From Onthophagus taurus (Eukaryota; Arthropoda; Insecta; Coleoptera; Scarabaeidae), in the NCBI RefSeq assembly GCF_036711975.1, contig NC_091976.1, positions 13,268,001 to 13,332,000 of the forward strand: 64,000 nucleotides of DNA. Direction: 5' to 3'. Positions 1 through 11,400 of the stretch are shown one piece after another (the stretch's first letter is position 1; each line of letters begins with the position of its first letter). The notes under the pieces are model-generated. The model worked only from the letters and a program-made list of their open reading frames with translations, was not told the DNA's origin and searched no databases. The position numbers and the translations under genes were made by a program.

Positions 1-300
1 TTTTTCTTGTTTTTATATGCTTCTACTATCTTTTCAATTTCTCATTTATTGATTTCCTCTTGTATGACGTTTTCTTCTTTTATCTTTTCTTCTTTTATAT
101 TTTCATTAATGAAATGTAGGTGATTTCTTTGATTTTCTTTGAAGTTTTTTGCTCTACTAGGGGGTGTTAACAGGTGTCCAGTGATGGGCGCTGGGTAAAT
201 ACCCGGCGGGTAGGTATTTCTAAAATGGGTATTTATCCGGGTATTTACCCCGGCCCAGGGTAAATACCCAAACAGTGGGTATAAAAGTGATACCAGTAAA
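1..300. repeat. T-rich low-complexity sequence and GGGTAAATACCC palindrome cluster
   Basis: No coding sequence is visible. The first 160 bases are T-rich. From 179 there is CAGTGATGGG followed by several copies of the self-complementary GGGTAAATACCC or close variants up to about 290. The layout resembles the terminal part of a hAT-type element (starting CAGTG), but no matching right end was identified, so the assignment is tentative. Confidence 0.4.
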
Positions 301-349
301 AATATATCAGATATCAGATGACTTATATGAAATCAACGTGCATTCTTCA

Positions 350-1560
350 CTGAATCCATACAGTGTTGAGTTAGCTGCTCTTTTCCTATTGGATTGAAAA
401 GATGGGTGGTATTTCGGCCTTATTTTCTTTTAGTGTACCGACGTACGTCAAATTATTTTTCCAACAGATCAACTACTTGTATGGAAAAATACCAATTGTC
501 AGCTGTAATATTACGATTGCTGTTAAAAATTGGTTTCGCTAAACGTAACACAGCTTGAGTAGGCTTTAGTAACCTCTTCTCTTCACCATTGAGGCCAAAA
601 CTATCAGAATCTTTTCCCGTATAGATGTATGCGTTATATAGATAACTGTTTCGTGCGTCGGTAAGGCACTGTATTTTGAGGCCGTACTTTGCCGGTTTAT
701 TAGGTATTTACACTTTGAAGCGGCACCTTCTTCGGAAGCTTACAAGCATTTCATCTACTATAGTAACAGACTGTCTAAGTCCATAAACATTTTGACAATT
801 TTCTACAAATGTGTTGAAAATAAATGAAATTGCTGCAGCCGGATCGTTCTTCTTCCGCTCTTCCCTGTCCTGAGAATTGTAGAATCGTATAGCCGTCAAA
901 AGAACAGCAAATCTCTTCTTACTCATGACTACTCTAAATATTTCTCTTCCACTTCCGTCCGTTGCGAATATACGGTCTATATTTTCATGACTCGAATTGA
1001 ATATCGCCGTATATACTAGAAGCCCCAAAAATGCCTTCACCTCAGTGATATCTGCGTCTGTTACATAATGTCTGGATTGTACAGAATATCTCTCAGGAAT
1101 TGAACTTAGTTTTTGGTTGGTGTGCTGTAGAATATGTTCTAACATTTTGTTATCGAAAAGCAAATTCCAGATTGGCAATGGATTCGCAGCATTACCGAGG
1201 ATAATCCGATTCTAAAATCAAAAGTTACGTGCTTTTATATTATTAGATTATGCTTTCGGGTCCGAGATGAAGGTAAAACTTCTGACGTACACCATCTATA
1301 CCGATTTTTGCCATATAAATACTTTTTGTTCACATTATCTACAATATTTACACTTTCATCTACGAAGTCCTCGCTAGCAGACTGTTTTGAATCGCTATCG
1401 TGCTCTAATTCAATTAAGTTGTCTTCCGATACGTTATCTATGTCACTGTCGCCGCTGTCTGTAGTATTTTCGTACCATTTTAAAAGAGCTTTATCAAAAT
1501 CAGGATCGTCAAAACAAAAAAAAAGTTACACAACTGGACCGACGTAGTCTGAGAGACTAT
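350..1560 (-). pseudogene. piggyBac-type transposase, broken copy
   Basis: Reading on the minus strand, an acidic N-terminal stretch (about 1550-1300) is followed by the open frame 1178-708. That frame has the usual piggyBac order: a FLGLLVYTAI helix, then a DRIFATDG segment, then IVDEMLVSFRRR with the first catalytic Asp. The protein continues in another frame at about 690-430 with KPAKYGLKIQCLTD, YIYTGKD and ITADNWYFSI, the second catalytic region. The C-terminal third is missing and the frame changes several times, so the copy is dead. A TTAA at 1642-1645 preceded by AGGG is compatible with its 5' transposon end. The left end is not clear. Confidence 0.75.
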
Positions 1561-1645
1561 TATCGATATTTTACCCGTTATAACTTTTAAGCCGAGGTTT
1601 CAATCACGTAGTCTGCTGGACTACACAGGACCAGTTAAGGGTTAA

Positions 1646-2301
1646 CAACACTGCTGAGGTGTCATATCATATTTAATTCCAGCTTTTTTCGATAGAAGAT
1701 ATACATTTTACAAATCGTCACCTAAGAATTGTTGTGAACCAAGTTTCTTACATCCACAAAGCAGTAATTTGGCTTTAAACGTTAGCAGATCGTTTTTCTT
1801 TCGTGGTTGTGACTATAGGCTGTCTAAATTCGTGTTAAGATTAGTGGTATCAAGTCCTATGTCACGTGGTAGCACGATCTGTATCATTGGTACAATACAA
1901 TTGCACATAATAAAATTTTGTTTTGGACATGGTTCAAAATAATGATCAAGCGACGCAATGTTCACTCATTCCATTAAATCTGTTGATAGGTACTACAGGT
2001 ACGGTAGTGATATCTGTGAATAACGTTTAACACCATTGTAATGCAATTTGACCACAAATATCATAAAATATATAAAATTACTTTATGTACCAACAAAGAT
2101 TTTAAGTAAAATTTACCACGTTTACCTTATATTTTAAAATTATAAAATTATTACTAATATTATATTAATATTTATTACAGGAAACTGTTTCAATTCATTT
2201 TAAAATTCTCCACCATTTATTTTAGTCACGTCAATACCAACTTAAAGTTATCACAGTAAAAATATCTCTATTTAGTTACCAAACATTTTCGAGAATCCGG
2301 C
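1646..2301. other. Region upstream of LRPPRC, no gene seen
   Basis: AT-rich sequence with no convincing reading frame. It presumably contains the promoter and 5' untranslated region of the LRPPRC gene that starts at 2302. No TATA box or other core element can be assigned with confidence. Confidence 0.4.
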
Positions 2302-2438
2302 ATGGCTTCAATACTAAGATCTTCGAAATTTGCACGATATATAGCGGGATTTGCAAGAAATATCGTTGTAAATACACCCCGTGAATTTGACGGTAGCGTA
2401 ATCAACAATTCGCAATGTTTTTGCGGCGCAATTCCTCG
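2302..2438 (+). CDS. LRPPRC: LRPPRC exon 1 (mitochondrial presequence)
   Basis: 137 nt, ending in phase 2 at CCTCG before GTAGGT. The codon CG|A is completed by the first base of exon 2 at 2533. A minus-strand open frame covers the same DNA (2510-2268), but it has no recognisable protein features and is a shadow. Confidence 0.85.
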
Positions 2439-5400
2439 GTAGGTACCCGTTTTAGCGTTCATAACCTCAAAATGTTGTTTAATTAACCGGCTTACGAAAG
2501 TATTATGCAATAATATTTTTATGTATTACTAGATCGCTAGCCACACAGGCGGTCGCTCAACACGACCAAAACCTAGAACGTCGCTTACGTTCCCTTGATC
2601 AAGATGTACGCAGATCAGGTCGAATATCACGCCGAGACATCGAAGATGTCCTTGAGGAAATTCGGAGTTCCCGATCGGCCACAAGCTCCCAGTCTTTATT
2701 GGTTATTAGATGTTGTGGAAATCTAGTCCCTGAAGAGGTGCCAGAAATTCGTACAAAATTGGTCCAAGAAATTTGGAATACTCTAAAGAAATTAAATGTT
2801 CCTATGGATATCTCACATTATAATGCTTTATTGAGGGTTTATTTAGAAAACGAACATGAATTCTCACCAACAGAGTTCTTAACGGAACTTGAAAGCAAAG
2901 GCTTAGAACCTAATCGAGTTACTTATCAAAGATTGATCTCCCGTTATTGTCAAATTGGAGACATTGAAGGAGCTACAAAAATTTTGGAGTTTATGAGAGA
3001 AAAGCAACTTCCAGTTAATGAAAACGTGTTTAATGCTTTAATAATGGGTCACTCACAAAGTGGGTAAGTTCAAAATTTGTAAAGCTAAATACAGGTAACC
3101 CTCAGTTTACGCCGCAGATCTGTTCCTACAAACGCCGACGTAAAACGAACCTATATTTACAGTGAGGTATACATTGTATACATACTTATGTATAAGATTA
3201 GGTTGTACATACCTCAAAATTAAACTAATAATGTTGTTTTTTTAATATTACAATATTGAAAAACAACGTTAAATATAGTTAAAGTATATTAAATATATAC
3301 TTAACTATATTTAAACTAAATATAATTAAGTTTATATTATATTATTGTATTTTATATTTTATTTAACTTTACTACATTTGTATTAAATATAGTTAAAGTT
3401 GAGTGATATAATAAACAATACATAAAATATAATTTTAAAAACGGGTTTTATGGCAAATTATAATTTCAAAATTTTCGATGTCTTATATTTTTTGGAAAAA
3501 ACGTATCCAGCGTTGATTGCTTGGACTTTTTCATTGAGAATCTCAGTAAATGGTTGAGTGGATGCGATAAAGCCCCTTTTTATGCATAAAGTTCATTACT
3601 CAAACTTTCCATAGTTGAAAGAATACGCTTTAGATGGGCCGTTTTCATCACTTTTGAAATTTGTTCTTCGGTGTCTTCATCCCCTGACTGTTCAGGATCC
3701 AATTCTTTGTATAATTCTTCTCAGTCTTCTTTTAATAGGTTGACTGCGGAATTGAAAATTGTAGTATTGCACTGTGTGCGTTACCGGTCCCTGAGGACCG
3801 TTAACTCCTTTATCTCTCTGTGCGGTAACAGTCCTCGAGGACCGGTAATTACGTTATTGTTTATTTTTGCTTAACGTGCGCATTTTTGAACATTTAATCA
3901 GTCTGAATGGAGGTATAGTTACTAGATATCAACAACTACCTATGTTTATAACCGCATTAGTCTAACTCAATCCTAAATAAGTTTTTGAAATTGTCACAAA
4001 ATTATAAATAAAGGGAACCAGAAGATTAAATAGAGTTTATTAGAAATACATACATAGCAGAAATGTTATTTTTTGTGGCTTATATTGAAACATGATTAAC
4101 ACATTCCTGGTTGTCCAGGGCAATCATTACAATAACTTGTTACTTTAGTTACCAAATTACTTGCTTCTTTGCTAGAATACGTTTCCCTCAAATTGTTGTA
4201 GCAACCTTGACACTGTCTTCTTCTTTTTTCCCTGGCCCTAATGGCTTTACAAATGTGTGCAAAACTCTTTTCGGTGTCTTCTCCCTGGTTTCGTGAGGAG
4301 TAAAAAAAAAACTAACTCATGCGCAAGCCTTGTTCTAAACTCGGTAATAGACTGTTTTGAAGAACTAATTTTATTATGTATAATCCATGAATTTACAACA
4401 AACGTTCCAAATAAAATCTCGAACGCCAGCTTTCTGTACCATTTCAAACTTCGACGTAACACTGAGTGGTATGACGACATTTGGTCGCTCAAATCGACCC
4501 CCTTTTTGGCTTTGTTATCATCACCTTGCCTGGTCCGCTTACCAGTGGGTATACAGGTTGCGGTATGTGTTGGATCTGTGCTCAGCATAAGAACAGGTCG
4601 CTTATCCATCCACTTAATAATTCTTAGGGGACCGTTCTGTGCACCATAAATATCTCCTTTTTTCATTTTGCTATGGAAACTTTTGGGTATACCTTTTCTG
4701 TTTGACCTTAGGGTCCCACAATAAATTACATTATGATTGAATAGCGACTTTGCTAAACCCAAGCTGGAGTAGAAATTGTCAGCATATAGATAATGTCCAT
4801 GTTTATCTTCAAGACATTCTAAAAGGTCGTGCACTATTTGTTCAGAATGGCTTAGTTCTGGTGATGTTTTGTTTTTGCCGGTATAGACAATTATATTATT
4901 CGTATATCCATCCACGGTACGTAATTTGTACAATTTGATTCCGTAGGATGTGTTTTGTTCGGAATATATTGTTGAAAACACAGCCTGCCTAGAAAAGGAA
5001 TCATGCTTTCATCAATAACTATCACCCTGCCTGGTGTTAAGACTTGCTTGAAATTTTTATTTGTTGCTTCTAATAGACTTCGTATTTTATATAGTCGATC
5101 ATTTTTATCAGCAGTGTCGTTATTGCAAAAATGTATGCATCGCATTAATAAGAGAAATCTGTCCGGGAACATCGTGTTAGAAATAAACTCGTTACGGAAC
5201 ATAGAATCCTTTGACCAATAGAGATTCAAAGCAGGAAGAACGTTCAGCCCCATTACCAAGATAATTGAAAAATATCGTTTTATTTCTGCTTCGTCGCAAT
5301 TTCGCTTTTGTCAAGAAACTCGGAGTCATCAGTGTCATCAGAATCAAATGCATCAATATTAGAATCATTTTCGTCATCACTAATAGCATCATTTGATGGT

Positions 5401-8400
5401 TTATTAGTTGTAATGTTTTTCGACGAACTAGGTGCTTCACACTGGCTAGGATAATCAACGGTATCAACATTTTTTTCCTGTCGAGTAACACACATGCTAC
5501 TTTTGTTCTTGTCACTGTTAACCGTTTTTTTGTTAACATTTTCTAGCTCGCACTGGGCTAAAACCAAAATTTTCTTTGTACGTGACAACATTCTGTTACA
5601 CACGAAAGAAGAGCCACTATACAACACGTTATAACACGTTTTACAATGAAAACAGCACCGGTCCCGGGGAATGGTACCGCACACAAGTAATATAGTATTA
5701 GGTCAGTGCGTTACCGGTCCTCCGCGACCGGAAAACATTATCATAGCCTACAAGTTTCTAGACAGAGCAATAAACCAAAACGTACATGTAAAATTCTAAG
5801 GAAAGCCATATTCACGAAAATACAACTTCCGCAAATTGCGAAAAATTTCGAATATACGCAACAGCAAGCCAATGAAGTAAACCACCGGTCCCCAAGGACC
5901 GGTAACGCAGTCAACCTATTAAGAGTGGTTGATCTTGGACTTCCAAATATTCTGTGAAATCTTGAGCAGTAACATCTTTCAATTCAAAATCACTTGCAAG
6001 TCTAGTAAAGTCTTCAATTAGATTCTCCTGTTGTGGTATTTCTTGAAAATCGTGCATTAATGCTGGCGGAAGATTACGCCAAACTCCATTTAAACATTTT
6101 ACCGAAACTTCATTCCAAGCCGACTTTACATTATTAACGCATTTTAAAATATCGAAAGACCGCTAATAGTCTTTGACTGTAGCCATTTCCAAGAAAGTAG
6201 TGCGGAGATAGTATGCCTTAAAGGGTGCAATAACACCCTGATCCATGTGGCCGGTAATTTCAAACTTCCTAACACTGCTACGGTAAGAAATGTTCGCAAT
6301 TTAATAGAGATTGTTTTTTAATAATCTGTTCCTTGTGAACCATGCTACTATAGAAGTCACAAATCAAACAACAAAAATCGTTAGTTTTGCAAAAAAAAAA
6401 TTAGTTTGAGTTAAAGTTGAAAAAAAAGGAGTAGTGCAACACCCTTGGCAAGTTATTTTAAACGATAGCCTGTTTAGTCAAGATTCCAAAATGGTGTAAC
6501 ACTTGCCATTCTTCTTTTCCTAAAAAATATTATTGCCTGTTTTTCTGCAAAAAAAATTTAAAAAATTCATACTTTCGTATGTTATTTGTCTTTTCTCCAA
6601 AATAATTAAACATCTTCTCGTATTTTGGTATTGTCATTTTCTTTTACTGAAATAATGTATTTGTATTAATGCACTACTATATTTTATTGAAATAAATGAT
6701 TGACTGATTCAAAATCTGCAGAGAAATGTGGTTTCAACAAGATGGTTGCCCAGCTCATTATGCTTGTCCTGTACGGGATTGAATACAGAATATCCCGAAA
6801 GATGGATTGAGCGCATTGGTTCGATTACGTAGCCTCCTCATTCTCTGGGAAAAAATCAAGGGGATTTAACCCTTGATTTTTTTTCATTAGGATTGCATAA
6901 AAGAAACTGTATTAAAAACCGATTGAAAATGTTGCCGAACTGCGCCACTATATTTATACAGCAGCAGAAAAAAATAAATGCAAAGAGATTTGCACAACTA
7001 GTAGATCTTTTCTGCGACGATGCAGAGCCTGTATTAATACCGACGGAAAACAATTTGAGCATTTGGGGTTTTGCCGTGCGTCTTTTTTTTGTACTTTAAT
7101 ATATAAACCATGTGCGACTTCGGCTTCCCTAAGAAGTTACACTCCTTCAAAAATGGCGGAAAATTTTGGTATAATTTTTTTTTCTCCAAAACCATAAACG
7201 CTAGGAAAATTAAATTTGGGGAATATGTTTAACTCATAATAGGGCATGTTTTGGCCCTATTTGTACTTTCAACCTAAACTACTAAACGTATTCTCATTGA
7301 ATTTATGCCTATATTTTTTTTATGATGATGATAAATACATTGGAAAAATTTCAGTTAGATAGATAAAACTATTCTAAAAGTTTTTTGTCTCTGAAGTTCT
7401 TCTAAAATTTAATAATTTCTGAGAAAAAAAATAATTATGCAAACTAAAACACTAACTGTAAAGCTGTAGGGTTGTTAATCAAAAGTTGGAATGAATTTTA
7501 AATGAAAAAATCTTAGTAGGCTTTGCAATCTTTGTCAGAAATATTTTTGACGTTTAAATGTCAGAGGTTTTCTTACTATTATTGTTTTATTTCAAATTTT
7601 GAAACGTCGAGTGAACGAGCGTAAATGCGATAGAATTTTATTCAAAAATTAATTTGAAAAACAATAATAATTAATTTAGTCGTATATATAAAACACCTCT
7701 TCTCATTGTCAGTGGGAATTTGTTTTATTTTGTATAAAATTAAAACATTATTTCTTCGACTTTTCGAGCTTTATAATGCTCATTATCAAGAAATTATTAT
7801 CCTCTTAGCGCAATCTTACATTGTAAATTTTATTCTAATGATATCACGTGTCGCTGACTGCAAAATCGATAATTTTGGATAATTTTTTTTATACGACTAA
7901 AAAAATTTGAATCTCTGTAAAACAAAAATTTCTATATTAATAATAATTAAGAAAAGCATTGACATTTAAACGTCAAAAATATTTTTGACAAAGATTGCAA
8001 AGCCTGCCAAGATTTTTTTATTTAAAATTTATTCCAACTTTTGATCGCTTGTATTTGCTTTATTATTTTTTATTATTTTTTTATTATGTAAAGGGGGTGG
8101 TTACGTTTAGTAGTTTAGTAGGGTACGTTGAAAGTACAAATAGGGTCAAAACGTGCCCTATTATGAGTTAAACATATTTCTCAAATTTCATTTTCCTAGC
8201 GTTTATGATTTTTGAGAAAAACAAATTAAACCAAAATTTTTCGCCATTTTTGAAGGGGCGTAGCTCCGCAGGCGAGTCGAAATCGGTCATAGTTTATATA
8301 AGAAAGTACCCTTAAAATTGCCTAAAGAATTACCCCCTGAAGTTTGGGCACGTCATTCAGATACACCCTGTATAAGGTATACTTAATAAACCAGTAATAA

Positions 8401-11400
8401 TGTACAGAAACTACAATTGTCATAATTTTCATTTCTAAACTGATTATAATATACTGGTAAATGGATTACACAATCAACATTGACCATATTTATAATAGTA
8501 TATTAAAAAAAAAAGTTTCGTAAGACACGTTTGAAATGCACGAATTCACGTTGAAGTTTTTTAATGAATGAGTGCGATGATGAGTCTGATGAAACGTGTT
8601 TTTTATGCTATTTTTTGTAATTCGCGTTTTTATCCTTTTTTTTTTCTCAAAAATAAAATAAATTTTTACAATGTAGGGAAATAGGTATGTAGCAGTTGGT
8701 AACACCGTAACACTTGAAAATAGAAATTTGAATTGACAATGAGAAACTGTCAAAACACAAAATATATTCACCTGACAAAAATGTTTCATGTACACCTCCC
8801 AAAATAAGAGAAATTGCTCAGAGATCAATAATCAAATGATCATTGTGGATTTCGATGCTAAGAACGTCTTTAAACATCCATAGACAAACATTGTCACATT
8901 GACAACTAGAAAAATTAATGACCCAATGTCACCAACTTGAACTGTTTCCATAAAATGTTACTGTTAACATTTATTTCAATGTATTATCAAATTATCAGTT
9001 TTAGTGTTTAAAATTAATAGCAGTTTAGGTTGCATAAAGTACTCAATTTTATTTTTAAATTTGGTTAAATCGAGAACCATTTTTTGTGTTCTCAAAAAGG
9101 TATAAAAGAGCCTCGACATTTTTAAGTCATACCAGTAATATAGCAAAACTCCGCAAATTTCACAAATTGTTAAACATCTTAATCAACTCCTTATAAACAA
9201 GTGTAAAATAAAGAATAATTTAAATACAATAAAAGAAGTGTGTTTGAATCAGCGCATTCCAGAAAAATTAAGTAACAGTTACTAAAATCTCATTACAGCA
9301 TCGGATGCTGTAAGGAGTCTCATTACAGCACCCGTTTGAGTACTGTTATAGCTTTCATTACCATCGCGAATTACAAAAATTCTTTTAACCTTAATTCGAT
9401 AAAACTAATATTTTTTTTTGGAAAACTAGCGACTTTTGTTGTTTGATTTGTGACTTCTATAGTAGCATGGTTAATAAGGATTCCATTATTAAAAAAATCA
9501 CTATTCAGTCGCGGACCCTAGTACCTAAAGATATGATGTATGGGAACGATTTTTAACATTTTCAAAAATATGTTTGTTACCACTTAACTAAGAGACATAG
9601 AATTTTTTTCTTATTCTTACCAGAACAGGGATTGGTTGGCCTCTTGCCCGGTACCCGCTTGACGATGAGTTTCGGGACACTGTATGTGTAGATACCTAAA
9701 TTTTTATTTTAACATTTTTATTTATTTCAATATTATTTTAAAAACATAATACATACCCAACAATCAGTAAATACATAACCACTAAAGCCAACTAGATTGT
9801 ACAACGAAAATCGGTCTAATATAGATAGGGGGAAAGACCGATCGAGACATCTGCAAACTGCGTAGCGGCGTAAATTGAGCCGGCGTAAACCGACGGCTAC
9901 CTGTATGTAATATCAAAATTATATTATAATTATATTAATTTAGTGATATGGAATCAGCTAAAGGCATTTTAAATGTAATGACACAGGCTGGATTGGAACC
10001 GAGTGCAGATACGTACACAACTCTCCTGTGTGGTTATGCCGCTAAAGGTGATATGGATGCGATTAAAAAAACAGTTGATGAATGCGCCCAAAAAGACGTT
10101 CATTTACTCGATAAAGATTTCTTGGATATTGTGTACTCGTTAGCAAGTAACGGACATGGAAAATATGTTCCTCAAATTTTAGAAAATACAAAACGTCAAA
10201 TCGGTTATAGTCAAGACGCGATTAATCTAATTTTACGATTAATTAATAAAGGGCAAGTAGATGTCGCTTATGCAGTGTTAAAAACAATTCCGAGAGGGAG
10301 TAATGAAGACGGTGATTTAATGCCATTGGGTGCTTTTTTCATTAAACAATTAGTAAAAGCTAATCATCCATTTGAAACGATTGTAAAATACAGTGAAGTC
10401 TTAAAGAATGAGGGTTTTTATGAAAAAGGGTTATTATTAGCTACAGAAGTTGGATTAGAATCAGGAAATGAAAACTTAGCTTTTCCGTTGATGGATGAAC
10501 TCCAAAAAAATGGAACTCCAATTAGGCAACACTTTTTTTGGCCACTTTTAGCGGCTCAAAATAATGATAACACCGGAAATGGAATCATAAGGGTTTTATC
10601 TCAAATGAGTAAATATAACCTCGCTCCGACTAGCGAAACGATTCGAGATTACGTTATCCCAAACATGCAAGGTAAAAGTAGCGATGTTATTGCAAAATTA
10701 CGCGAAGCTAACATCTCAGTGGGACAATCTGCCGCTAGTTTGGTACAAAGATTAATTCAAAAACAAGATTTGAAAGAAGCTGCTTTAATCATTTCAACAA
10801 TACCGGCTTATCACACTCCGGAATTAATCAGGCGATTACTTACAAATGCGTTCTATGCAACCGAAGACGTCGATTCTTATGTCACAATTATACGATACGT
10901 CGTTGAGTACAGCGATAGGCTCGATTCACTTCGAGGACCAAAAGAAGAAAAAATAGATATTTTAGGATCCTTTATCATTGATTTAAGTTCATTTAGAAAG
11001 TTCCCAGAAATCGTTGAAAAAGTTTGCGATAAGTTACTTTCGTATGGTTTAAGTTTACCAACAAAAGCAGCCGAAAGAATCCAAGAAAAACTCGGCGAAA
11101 ACATGACATCTAAGACAAACGATTTACTAGAAAAATTAACTTCCGGCGAATTAAAACCGATTCCTATAACAAAATCGAAATTACCCGCTTATACCCCATA
11201 CAATCAAATGAATATTCCACAACTTGAACAATTAATTAAAAATTTAGACGCAAAGAAACAAGATACGAAAGGTTTTAAAAGGCATTTATTAACGTTATAT
11301 TATCAAGCGAAAGAACTTGAAAAAATGGAGTCTTTGACAAAGAATCTTTCTGAAGATCCAGAATTTAAATATACATCAGGAATTTATGCCCAAATGATGG

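Larger units (their letters stand above)
3092..9903. mobile_element. Tigger/pogo element filling LRPPRC intron 2
   Basis: The two ends form terminal inverted repeats: CAGGTAACCCTCAGTTTACG at 3092 matches, with a few changes, the reverse complement of the sequence ending GGCTACCTG at 9903. TA dinucleotides flank both ends (3090-3091 and 9904-9905), the normal target duplication of this superfamily. The TIR style (CAGGTA..CC..GTTTACG) is typical of Tigger elements. A Tigger-type transposase relic lies inside at about 6270-5930. If the element is removed, the intron is about 66 bp. It has later acquired a piggyBac, a mariner fragment and a foldback element. Confidence 0.75.

Noticed and set aside
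2268..2510. Minus-strand open frame of 80 codons
   Set aside because: It overlaps LRPPRC exon 1 on the opposite strand. The plus strand gives a mitochondrial presequence that joins exon 2 in frame, while the minus frame has no features.
4257..4649. Plus-strand 130-codon open frame
   Set aside because: Antisense shadow of the piggyBac transposase on the minus strand.
8490..8828. Minus-strand 112-codon open frame
   Set aside because: Low-complexity hydrophobic and basic residues, no start context, no family resemblance; lies beside a foldback element inside an intron.
10877..11104. Minus-strand open frames inside the LRPPRC main exon
   Set aside because: Shadows of the long plus-strand coding exon.
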